Notes under the pieces: generated by a model
What the model was told of the DNA's origin: nothing
The model's database searches: none
The model's input: the letters and a program-made list of their open reading frames with translations, nothing else
From: a virus
Direction: 5' to 3' (one strand)
Virus record (IMG/VR): IMGVR_UViG_3300033571_005467
Coordinates: 1-26,590 of that record
DNA length: 26,590 nt
Made by a program: the position numbers and the translations under genes
Part shown: positions 9,801 to 15,879 of the stretch, one piece after another
Position numbering within the stretch: position 1 is the stretch's first letter
Layout of the letters: each line of letters begins with the position of its first letter

Positions 9801-11946
9801 TAATGCGATATTCTTAGGAATCGCTGAAGTTAACTCTTTAGAAATTTCTCAGCGTGTGATCAACAACATCACTCTAAGCAAGCAAGAAGTATCACAAATT
9901 ACTGCGGTTTCCAGCGATGGCACAGCACTAAGCAGATCTAACGCATTCTACGATGAAGTGTTAGATATTGTACAGAATGGTAGAGCTGCTGCAAATGCAG
10001 TTAGCTATACCAACCCAAGTACAGCAACAGTGAGCCAGATCGCTGCCAAAGACAAACTAGTAGCCAACAAGGCATTTATTGCTGCTGAAGTTAATGCTTG
10101 GGTAGCTGTTAACTATCCAAACTCACAGCACGATGTGGCAAAATGTACTCGTGACGTAGGTTACCTAATCGATGCAGTGGGCTACGACGTATTATACGGT
10201 GGTAACTCTGCAACTTATGATGTAGCAAGATTCTTCTTCTACGTATATGAAAGCAAGAAACCAGGTACCAGTGCTCTACACAGAGCGCAGACAGTGGCAG
10301 CATATCAAAGAATTTCTGCTATTATCGATGATATCGTTCAAGGCAATTCGATCGTTAAATCTGTAGGTAACGCATTATTCCAGACAACTTCTGGTAACAA
10401 TGCAAACTCAGGAGACGCTGCGGTTGTTGTTAGTTTAGTTGACATCGTTGTTAACTCTATCGACGAAGTATCACAAGAAGCTGGTCAAGCTGCGCTACCT
10501 GCTAAGGTTTATCCTTCGATTACATGGGCCGCAGCAGGTATACAGGCTGCTAAGAATGCGATCGATTCTGCCAGAAATACTATCATCCAGGATATTGTAC
10601 GTGGTCTATACTACACAACACCTGAAAGCGGAAACTACTTCTTAGTAGATGCTACAAACTTAACTGATTTTAGCTTCCGCTACAGAACTACAGCAGTTCC
10701 TGCAGACCTAACACCAACAGGATATATCAGCCTTTTCGTTGAGTCTTGGACAGATGCTGCGGTACGTGCTGGTATGTTCGATGATCAAAACGGTCTATTC
10801 TACGAATATGATGGTTCAACATTGTTTGCGGTAAGAAGAAATTCTACCAAACAGCTTGGTGGTACAGTTACAGTTACTAAAAACTCTAACACAGTTACTG
10901 GTTTGAATACTAACTTCCAGAAACAATTAGACCAAAATGACTTTATCGTTATCCGCGGTCAAAGCTATAAAGTTACAAAGATTACTAGCGATACTGTTAT
11001 CGAAATTACTCCTTCATATCGCGGCACAACAAGATCTAAGGTTATTGTTACTAAGACTGAAGAAGTTCGTTATGCACAGCACGAATGGAGTATTGATGTC
11101 TGCGACGGAACAGGCCCAACAGGCTTTAATCTAGATATCAATAAGATGCAGATGGCCTACATCGACTTTAGCTGGTACGGTGCTGGTAAAGTACGCTACG
11201 GCTTCAAAGGTACAGATGGTAAAGTTATCTATGTACACGAAATTAGACATAATAACAGAGAGATCGAAGCTTACATGAGATCTGGTAACTTGCCAGCAAG
11301 ATACGAGGTTGTAAACGGTACAGCTCCGAGTTACGCTCCTAGCTTGTACCACTGGGGTGCTTCTGTGATCATGGACGGTGTGTTTGAAGATGACAAAGCA
11401 TACTTGTTCACAGTTGCGTCTGGTTCTGGTGGTTCAGACACTATTACTATTCCAACAGCACTAGCAGGTATTCCTGTACCAGTTCTGTCTATTAGACTAG
11501 CACCTTCCGTTGACAGCAGTATTGTTGGCGCACTAGGTGAACGTGATTTGATCAACAGAATGAGTATTACATTGAAACAGGTTGGATTGGTTGTTACACA
11601 GACCACCAGACCAGCTTCTGTAAGATTGATTCTAAACGGAAACTTAGCGCAGGCTGCATACTTCAGTAATTATGGTGCTCCTTCGTTAACACAGCTGATC
11701 AAGCATACAGGTCAATCAACTGATAGTATCACAGGCGGCACTACAATTTATGAATTCCGTGCTGCGGCTAACAGTCCAGTTACAGCTGAACTAGAAGCAT
11801 TGGCTGAAATTGGTAATTCGATCTTAGGCGGTGACTATGTATTCCCGAATGGTCCAGATATCTTAACAGTGGCTGTGGTAACAACTGATACTACAACTGC
11901 TTCACAGATTACTGCACGTATTACATGGTCTGAATCACAGGCTTAA
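3850..11946 (+). CDS. Giant multidomain virion structural protein (2698 aa)
   Basis: One uninterrupted frame of 2698 residues. The N-terminus (TLIDTDFEYGLQATKWE, about residue 117) resembles large structural proteins of marine T4-like phages. The centre carries about ten diverged beta modules built on N-H-G-L/F-x(2)-G-x(2)-V-x-Y followed by an I/L-x-L-A strand (for example nt 4874, 5626, 7588, 7960, 8569, 9049), one CBM5/12-like module (nt 8239-8421), and a mostly helical segment (residues about 1957-2255) with two KC-x-RD repeats. The C-terminal part (AGMFDDQNGLFYEYDG, then KMQMAYIDFSWYGAGKVRYGF, then AYMRSGNLPARYEV) is a conserved block I know from cyanophage and pelagiphage structural proteins. 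Followed by a terminator. Likely a long tail fibre or baseplate-attached appendage; precise location not determinable. Confidence 0.85.
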   Translation: MAKALAFNYTFNPAADSVTIDGNISIKRVLLITNVTDNIVIQNFADPAKKILSRSYDQDADETTFVLQYDCASMSASDNLQIFYETDTIRFQPDETFIDPVSKMRVSQPNTLIDTDFEYGLQATKWETLERLNQVPAFHSVTGDTPLTNILDVTVSGTNIVSVTTSSPHGLTVGFPIDVRGVDSPTAEGTFIVKRTGDTTFTYEARAVQAGTATAPVSILTSYVNITPGRFYVGSQIPLDDSVSNTTGPIVTNAASPSTLTVKTNYTHGMAVSSTYYLVNTLSNSNTSFSALSVSAGGDVEDRSAISLSTGNFSMYEPFHDGTRRFDISDSAVDTINETLTIPNHGMLTGDMIAYVGVSSGGASPQVASVVGGSYPISAGNLPAWAAGTGADGKMLYVVKINNNTIRLATNPRDAYNQTNLIGFTGTGSGTLTFAHFIRGTDVEEYISTITGSSGSSELVVTLVSGFTNDMLKIVPEQQFTIAESAVSGLNGVYYVKTSGWDKDASTFTIIGPTNSSAALAAQGASQTYTMVDTGGNNTTSFDRYNFLLNTGMRIIVHNGPTINHMRVSMHDWKSTTAKFFTREAIQSDQIFIKNHGLTVGQPLMLILGGNTLSGGTATDTTVYFTNVINNDTIQIMTTETGSAGATGPYSPTVGVTAATFGTLTAATSLAGGIYSLHPGFQIANFTAQGTSGGNGTGRDRAIGKFTTGPGYLYEGVPIVIKTAAGATQPAPLTATVDTYTAYQKYYVRTVLSADNRLEFSLGLQESAGPLIDFSGATTVGSGFFGFRIDENIYANSFYLKNHGGLTTTQTVGTTGSQGTYPAGIGFPGPLFDRIVDPGTGYDGLPRVRTTLTQATPIAGLTTATVYNMVPITNDIWKVMAWSDTALPTGQPTVQFTNIASRTSTVVFANSAVVNLNANRIVIPSQRLGQLTENSVVRYRAQGNLNIPSSYTGWPGLIDNNQYIVRNVVSSAFFEVGLFTTQSYAANATTIVLNDATGLATGDTLRITTFGTTNPVRGVNGPIQWNDTSGSWGTKTVENNELLLITNLVGATLTVTRGHRNTTALPILANTYIQKEFASFQLFATEQTLPRALNSVVGTTSTNLYLATAHGLRTGDTLYWQSGASGNPAYVTNFPYYAVVADANNFGVADTLTLSQAAVLHDVNATTATSWTQFYSSIPLTGLGSSPLGSHVLEDTSATGTIDGGYTATAVSANTLQFQTASQIPNRTFTFYPEDSLDLLTGEFFIRNHGFTTGTKVTYSRNALTFAIGDGSGNPVAGYNRLVNNTEYFVIRTSLNSFKLATSRANAFAGTAILRYSSAGTSGGHTLSTAQVSGESLQAGLATIIARDIVFNGSDNNIVVAGADRIIATGHGFRSGDRVIYQVWGGGRQVNGLVNGRQYFISNSVFTGAPSGGAAAGQTANQFSLHNTWVGAYTNTDRADILGVGTGRVHQFKVTNPTMFGTTFRGEWSTADSYRAGDVVLFRNSYYMSLTGSDFATGTLVFNSGRQPAAESGAIETNWMPCPVLPAYGTTFLTQYRGGSRVRLSNTVTRVTRFFDAGSASRVIVADDRISFAQAHGLFSGQAVIYRMDARGGFHGGTGGTASPYRGTGGWAPQTAIGGLTVNRIYYVNFLSTTDITLHTSPPLAVRGGSGDSGSFDFAVELSAVGQGEFHRFEVVNNVVYDLEVLAVTNNAEMIVTDPYPSRSITFNPQETNVHVSGLGMQVVDIVNNVIYIPNHGLDTGVKVYYSAGVIGSGTAIGGLTDGTAYFIINLTPDHIRLASNIVNAYTGVEIDLTNTGTGILHYLIAATTSGSSWIRYNGTGDINTDTTGLITNSSPYSSQVVGNIRDGVLIGLPMIGVTEVYPRPDCTNVHRPFDGGVEINASRTPGVSIVRQTRKYFRYQSGKGLQYSTGINFSPSIEVSRIVHDGTAWATVTTRKPHKLVAGNKIFVRDVGFTTEYEADKCERDLAYIIEGGAYDVALGTNYNAIFLGIAEVNSLEISQRVINNITLSKQEVSQITAVSSDGTALSRSNAFYDEVLDIVQNGRAAANAVSYTNPSTATVSQIAAKDKLVANKAFIAAEVNAWVAVNYPNSQHDVAKCTRDVGYLIDAVGYDVLYGGNSATYDVARFFFYVYESKKPGTSALHRAQTVAAYQRISAIIDDIVQGNSIVKSVGNALFQTTSGNNANSGDAAVVVSLVDIVVNSIDEVSQEAGQAALPAKVYPSITWAAAGIQAAKNAIDSARNTIIQDIVRGLYYTTPESGNYFLVDATNLTDFSFRYRTTAVPADLTPTGYISLFVESWTDAAVRAGMFDDQNGLFYEYDGSTLFAVRRNSTKQLGGTVTVTKNSNTVTGLNTNFQKQLDQNDFIVIRGQSYKVTKITSDTVIEITPSYRGTTRSKVIVTKTEEVRYAQHEWSIDVCDGTGPTGFNLDINKMQMAYIDFSWYGAGKVRYGFKGTDGKVIYVHEIRHNNREIEAYMRSGNLPARYEVVNGTAPSYAPSLYHWGASVIMDGVFEDDKAYLFTVASGSGGSDTITIPTALAGIPVPVLSIRLAPSVDSSIVGALGERDLINRMSITLKQVGLVVTQTTRPASVRLILNGNLAQAAYFSNYGAPSLTQLIKHTGQSTDSITGGTTIYEFRAAANSPVTAELEALAEIGNSILGGDYVFPNGPDILTVAVVTTDTTTASQITARITWSESQA

Positions 11947-11961
11947 TGTGAAAAGGAAAGG

Positions 11962-12001
11962 AAGCAGTAGGACAATTAACTTTGTTCTACTGCTTTTTTT
12001 T
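11962..12001 (+). terminator. Rho-independent terminator after the giant gene
   Basis: A long stem pairs AAGCAGTAGGACAA with TTGTTCTACTGCTT (one G-U pair), with a short loop, followed by a run of eight T (11994-12001). It begins 15 bases after the stop of the 2698-aa gene. The next gene's SD (12002-12007) abuts the T-run and no late motif is visible between them, so the fibre gene may depend on read-through. Confidence 0.85.
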
Positions 12002-12015
12002 AAAGGATTTAATAG

Positions 12016-12984
12016 ATGGCAAAGCCAACCTCAACTACTTTAACTAGAAATCTTCGTATTCTCCCTACTGCTGGTGTAGATACGAGAACTGGTCAATTTG
12101 GAGAAATTGGCTACGATAGAACAACCAGTACATTGGTAGTATACGATGGTCAAACTCCTGGAGGATTTCCATTACTTAAAGCTGACCTAAGTAATCTCGA
12201 AGGTTCAGTCATCGATGTTAAAGGTTCAATATTCGGAGACGATTCTACTTTATTGGTAGATGCTGTAAGAAGTAAAATAGTTGGCCCAGTTGAAACTACT
12301 ACAGTTTTAGCTAGCAGCGGCTTTACCGGTAACCTAACAGGTAATGTTCTTGGTAATGTCACGGGTAATGTTCTCGGTAATGTCACAGGTAATGTAAGCG
12401 GCAATGCTGGAACTATAACAAGTCAGGCTAATTCAGCAACTATTACAGCTTCGAGCACAAACACTGCTAACCAGATAGTGTTGCGTGACAGCAGTGGAAA
12501 TTTCAGTGCCGGTACTATTACAGCCAACATATCAGGAAATGTTACCGGTAATGTCACAGGTAATGTAAGCGGCAATGCTGGAACAGTGACAAATGGAATT
12601 TATACTAATCAGACGTATACTGATCCTTCATGGTTAACTATAAATCTCAGCAAGATCACTTTTACAACAGGTCCAAGCATAACATATCAAGGAACTGGAA
12701 CAAATCTAGGAGTTAGATCAACAACAACTAATCTAAATTTTGGATCAGCACCAATATCATCAAAAACATTTACAGTAGCAGATGTCAACGCTACTACCAC
12801 TAGCAAAATTGCAGTATACGCACACCCTACTACAGACAACGGAGCTCTAGGAGGAGATGAATTTGAAATGGATCCTATACATATCAGCGCAGTATGTCTG
12901 ACAAATGGATCTATAACATTTTATGCGAATGCTGGTCAAGGTCCAGTGAAAGGATCGAGAAATTTTCATTACGTAGTAATATAA
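12016..12984 (+). CDS. Tail fibre protein with GNV/GNVTGN repeats
   Basis: Encodes 322 residues. The SD is AAAGGA at 12002-12007, eight bases before the ATG. The N-terminal segment (GQFGEIGYDRTTSTLVVYDGQTPGGFPLLKAD split across residues about 26-57) resembles N-terminal adaptor regions of phage fibres, where GEIGYD and VYDG turns are common. Residues about 105-133 and 177-193 are GNVTGN/GNVSGN-type tandem repeats typical of trimeric fibre shafts, and the two blocks share a perfect 39-bp DNA repeat. The last 120 residues (YQGTGTNLGVRSTTTNLNF onward) look like a beta-rich tip. Role: fibre or appendage; the tip may contact the receptor. It is probably expressed with the preceding giant gene by terminator read-through. 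Confidence 0.8.
   Translation: MAKPTSTTLTRNLRILPTAGVDTRTGQFGEIGYDRTTSTLVVYDGQTPGGFPLLKADLSNLEGSVIDVKGSIFGDDSTLLVDAVRSKIVGPVETTTVLASSGFTGNLTGNVLGNVTGNVLGNVTGNVSGNAGTITSQANSATITASSTNTANQIVLRDSSGNFSAGTITANISGNVTGNVTGNVSGNAGTVTNGIYTNQTYTDPSWLTINLSKITFTTGPSITYQGTGTNLGVRSTTTNLNFGSAPISSKTFTVADVNATTTSKIAVYAHPTTDNGALGGDEFEMDPIHISAVCLTNGSITFYANAGQGPVKGSRNFHYVVI
12375..12584 (+). repeat. Exact 39-bp direct repeat (12375-12413 and 12546-12584) in the fibre gene
   Basis: Both copies read CGGTAATGTCACAGGTAATG and continue identically through AAGCGGCAATGCTGGAAC. The spacing is 171 bp, a multiple of three, so recombination between copies would delete or duplicate 57 codons in frame. Upstream (12340-12375) further imperfect GGTAATGTT units occur. 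Confidence 0.9.
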
Positions 12985-12987
12985 ATA
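12980..12987 (+). promoter_or_regulatory. Perfect T4 late promoter TATAAATA
   Basis: This is the exact T4 late octamer and it overlaps the TAA stop (12982-12984) of the fibre gene. Predicted start near 12993, leader about 15 nt with AGAGGA (12994-12999) before the ATG at 13008. Confidence 0.75.
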
Positions 12988-13007
12988 TAGTATAGAGGAA
13001 TTAAAAA

Positions 13008-13679
13008 ATGGCAATCATTCAATCAGGTGCATCAAGCGATTTATTAACAGTTGACTCCGGCTTCAAGGCTGCAAGAGTCAGTGTTCTTCCGCCGAACGCT
13101 ACAGGATATTTTCAACTAGGTGCATTCACAGGCTCACTTTCCGGAACCGGCGTGGCTGCAAACTCACCAGTATTCAGTATGCGATGGGCACCAGCAACTG
13201 GCAGGATCGCAGTTATTAGACGTATAGGTATAGGCTTTGTTCAAACCGTAGGTTGGACTGCAGGTGCAGCACACGAATATTCATTGTTCGTTGCTAGAGG
13301 TTGGACAGCTAGTGATTCAGGCGGTACAGCGGTTACTGTAGCGGCTAACTCTAATAAAATGAGAACCAGTGGAGATCCTAGCGGTTTCAATACTCCGTCA
13401 GATATTAGGGTGGCAACAACTTCAACATATACTGCCGGTACAAGAACATTAGATACCAATCCTGTCGCAACTACTATATTTTCCGCAAGCCAGGTAGCTG
13501 TGGCTTCTGCAATATATCCTCAACAGTATAATTTAATACATGATGTTAACACTGGTGATCATCCTATCATTTTAGATAATAATGAAGGACTTGTGATCAA
13601 TAATGTAACAGTATTTCCTGCAGCAGGAAATGCAAGAATGTTTTTCAACATCGAATGGTTTGAAACAACAGCATATTGA
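13008..13679 (+). CDS. Probable virion protein, beta-rich, unknown
   Basis: Encodes 223 residues beginning MAIIQSGASSDLLTVD, with an AGAGGA ribosome site about eight bases before the ATG and its own perfect late promoter. The sequence is rich in Ser, Thr, Gly and Ala with alternating hydrophobic strands and no catalytic motif, which fits a jelly-roll-like or fibre-tip protein. The C-terminus (NARMFFNIEWFETTAY) is aromatic. Last gene of the plus-strand appendage block; it ends at a bidirectional terminator 18 bases downstream. Context suggests a tail tip, receptor-binding or decoration protein, but I do not recognise the family, and this is inference. Confidence 0.75.
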   Translation: MAIIQSGASSDLLTVDSGFKAARVSVLPPNATGYFQLGAFTGSLSGTGVAANSPVFSMRWAPATGRIAVIRRIGIGFVQTVGWTAGAAHEYSLFVARGWTASDSGGTAVTVAANSNKMRTSGDPSGFNTPSDIRVATTSTYTAGTRTLDTNPVATTIFSASQVAVASAIYPQQYNLIHDVNTGDHPIILDNNEGLVINNVTVFPAAGNARMFFNIEWFETTAY

Positions 13680-13696
13680 TACTGTTAACATTCAAC

Positions 13697-13724
13697 AAAA
13701 AGCCGACTCTAAGTCGGCTTTTTT
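13697..13724. terminator. Bidirectional rho-independent terminator
   Basis: Perfect 8-bp stem AGCCGACT / AGTCGGCT with a CTA loop, flanked by AAAA on the left and TTTTT on the right, so both strands have a U-tract. It lies between two convergent genes ending at 13679 (plus) and 13726 (minus) and closes both transcripts. Confidence 0.9.
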
Positions 13725-13725
13725 A

Positions 13726-13977
13726 TTACACTAAGTTTGAATGTAGATATTTTCTATAAGAAGCTATATTGGATCTAACAGTGGCAACTTGATCTGGAAT
13801 ATGTCTATTGAAAATAACTTCTTCGTGCAGATTTTCAATCTTATAAACTTCGTTGGTCAGCTTTAACAGAACATCTGTCATATCCTGTTTGAGTTTCCCC
13901 TCGGGAAGATTATTGATTTTTTCTAAGAACATATTTCGTTCTCTTAGAAAATTTTCGTTACTGGGCAGATCTCTCAT
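13726..13977 (-). CDS. Small helical protein, unknown
   Basis: Encodes 83 residues, charged and predicted mostly alpha-helical (LRERNMFLEKINNLPEGKL, then MTDVLLKLTNEVYKIENLHEE), with no Cys and no membrane segment. The ATG (13977-13975) lies inside the end of the upstream Nudix-like gene, overlapping it by 20 bp in another frame, so translation is probably coupled. Last gene of the minus-strand gp14 operon, two bases before the shared terminator. No function can be assigned; small helical proteins in this position may be virion assembly factors, but that is a guess. Confidence 0.7.
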   Translation of the reverse strand: MRDLPSNENFLRERNMFLEKINNLPEGKLKQDMTDVLLKLTNEVYKIENLHEEVIFNRHIPDQVATVRSNIASYRKYLHSNLV

Positions 13978-14347
13978 TTTCTAATAGTAGTATTGTATTG
14001 ATTTTTGTCTGTATGATCTGATTATTTAAAGTATTCTTTAAACCAGTGTGCATACTCTTAGGCAAGTTTTCAAAAGTACACCATGCTAGAGTTTCGACCG
14101 CAGTGGTTAAAAACTCATCGTTAACTAAACAAACATATGTGCCGTATTCAAAACCTCGGTCTTCGGAAAGATACAGCTCAATAGGGATAATTTTTCCCCT
14201 ACTGAAATCATCTAACAAAGGAGCAGCATCGTCCAACAATGACGATTTTCTTGGAAAAGTGGGAACAGTCCATTTTTGATCTTCGAGGACCAAAAGTATA
14301 CGTTCTGTTTTTTTAGATAAGAATAATAATCCTGCTCGCTGTTGCAT
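13958..14347 (-). CDS. Degenerate Nudix-fold-like protein
   Basis: I choose the ATG at 14347 (129 residues, MQQRAGLLFLSKKTERILL) rather than the TTG five codons upstream. The layout follows the Nudix fold: a strand AGLLFLSKKTERILLVLEDQ, then W-T-V-P where the family has W-x-L-P-G-G, a later strand pair YGTYVCLVND, and a closing E-T-L-A-W-C-T-F-E-N-L-P like the family's W-x-x-x-x-E-L-P. The catalytic Nudix box (G-x5-E-x7-R-E-x-x-E-E) is absent; in its place is KSSLLDDAAPLLDDF. It is therefore probably not a pyrophosphohydrolase, or only a structural relative. It begins 12 bases inside the end of gp15. An ATAAGTA element stands five bases before the ATG. Confidence 0.65.
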   Translation of the reverse strand: MQQRAGLLFLSKKTERILLVLEDQKWTVPTFPRKSSLLDDAAPLLDDFSRGKIIPIELYLSEDRGFEYGTYVCLVNDEFLTTAVETLAWCTFENLPKSMHTGLKNTLNNQIIQTKINTILLLENERSAQ

Positions 14348-14352
14348 GAAAA

Positions 14353-14359
14353 TACTTAT
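14353..14359 (-). promoter_or_regulatory. Possible variant late promoter (ATAAGTA) for the Nudix-like gene
   Basis: On the minus strand ATAAGTA is followed by TTTTC and the ATG at 14347, the same five-base spacing seen at four genes with TAAATA. It differs from the T4 consensus at one internal position and lies at the 3' end of gp15, so it may be chance. Confidence 0.3.
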
Positions 14360-15879
14360 CAAGCATTCAGATCAAAGGTCCAATAACCTGGAGCATATTC
14401 TCCTTCAAAGGACTTGAGCCATTGCTCTCCGTCCCATTTATATTGGATGCCTGTTCTTAAGTTAGTAAAGTACTGAGGCGCTTCTGCGGCATATGGATCG
14501 AAAGACGTTATCCAAGTAGAGCCAGTCCATTCAACAATGGTATTGGCTTTGATAACAGGATCGTCACCGTTGAGATTTTTCCAAGCATCGGGTCCATCAT
14601 AGGCATTAGCTGACGAATCGTTGGAAACCCACTTTCTAGAATCTAAAAATTGACCAACATTCTTGCTGTTATTAACGTCGTCTAACATCAAATAGCGTGT
14701 GCCTACAGGAATATTAGCGAAACTACCAAAGTTTCTAATAGGATTAAATTTATAAGGATCTATGATAGCAGTGACCGCAGGAATAGTATTTGATGGAATA
14801 GTGTCCGGATCGATATTGACTGTTATATATGTAGGATCTATTTCATTGATTTCAAAGCTTCCTATAACCTCATACCCGTTAGGCTGTTTAAACCTAACTA
14901 AACTAGTAGAAGAATAGTTTCCTATCTTTTCAAAAACGATATTCCAATCTATTCTCGGACCAGTTTTCAATGGAGGATCTAATTTCAGTGCTTTAACAAC
15001 TTCGGTGGTATCTACTATTGATAGGTCGTAACCTTGTCCCGAAGGATTCTTTAATAATAGAACACCATAACCTGTGCTCCAAATACCAAGATTTACTTTA
15101 CCGCCAATTTTATTTGGCACGGGCGAATTAAATTGACTTCCTACATTGCCCATGTCATTGTAAATTAGATCATCTAAGGATTTTACTGTTCCCTGATCTG
15201 TAAAGATATTCATAACCAATGATTTTACAATACCAAGTCGTTTAACCTTAGCAGGAGGAGTGATCCATATAGGAGTTTCAAATTCTATAGAACAGATATC
15301 TATATCAGATTCGGGACCTGCAGGAATAGTTCTTGAACTGAACTGTATATTTTTAATATCTAGAACGCTAAGACTGGTCCAATCAATATAGTTGTCTGTG
15401 GTCTGTATTTCTAAACTAGGATTAAACAGAACTAATATCTGTTCTAATAATTGTAATTTTTGATCAGTATTTGAAGTCCATATATCTGCTTTCATGCTGA
15501 GCTTATAAGGCGTAGGCATTAATCTTTCAACAGTATATGTTCCGCCTTGATTTTGTTGATACACAGGATTTCCCTGAGCATCAAATTCGGAATAGTCTCT
15601 TTCGAACACATTGACCTTGCTGATAAATTGAGCATCGCTGAGTCTACTGGTATCCATCTCTAAGCCTGTGATATAGCAGGCAATGCGAGGTACAGTAGGC
15701 ATTTTGTTTTCGCTGTTCTCTTTGATTAACGCAGCAACCTGTCTGGTTAGATCTCCGTACATCACGGGTACATGTCGCTCTTCGGGAGTCTCACCGCCTG
15801 TTTTATATTTGAAGCCTATGAATACACGCATGAATTGTGTAACATATCTTCTTACCTGCCCGTCATAAAAATGATCCAT
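14359..15879 (-). CDS. 15: Tail sheath stabiliser/terminator gp15-like, with C-terminal extension
   Basis: Encodes 506 residues against 272 in T4 gp15. The first about 215 residues follow T4 gp15: an N-terminal HFYDGQVRRYVTQFM (T4 has YFYNSSFRRYATLM), central TPYKLSMKADIWTSNTDQKL and LEQILVLFNPSLE (T4: SPIKMIYELSIFTRYEDDM, EQILPYFQPHF), and FETPIWITPPAKV. gp15 caps the sheath end and joins the tail to the neck. The remaining about 290 residues are an extension not present in T4, ending in two Trp hairpin motifs (VEWTGSTW at 449-456, YKWDGEQW at 480-487). The start overlaps the gp14 stop in TAATG, which implies translational coupling. No Shine-Dalgarno is obvious. Confidence 0.85.
   Translation of the reverse strand: MDHFYDGQVRRYVTQFMRVFIGFKYKTGGETPEERHVPVMYGDLTRQVAALIKENSENKMPTVPRIACYITGLEMDTSRLSDAQFISKVNVFERDYSEFDAQGNPVYQQNQGGTYTVERLMPTPYKLSMKADIWTSNTDQKLQLLEQILVLFNPSLEIQTTDNYIDWTSLSVLDIKNIQFSSRTIPAGPESDIDICSIEFETPIWITPPAKVKRLGIVKSLVMNIFTDQGTVKSLDDLIYNDMGNVGSQFNSPVPNKIGGKVNLGIWSTGYGVLLLKNPSGQGYDLSIVDTTEVVKALKLDPPLKTGPRIDWNIVFEKIGNYSSTSLVRFKQPNGYEVIGSFEINEIDPTYITVNIDPDTIPSNTIPAVTAIIDPYKFNPIRNFGSFANIPVGTRYLMLDDVNNSKNVGQFLDSRKWVSNDSSANAYDGPDAWKNLNGDDPVIKANTIVEWTGSTWITSFDPYAAEAPQYFTNLRTGIQYKWDGEQWLKSFEGEYAPGYWTFDLNA

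Noticed and set aside
14348-14362. TTG start at 14362 for the Nudix-like gene.
   Set aside because: An in-frame ATG five codons later matches the usual start of the fold, with the ATAAGTA element correctly spaced.
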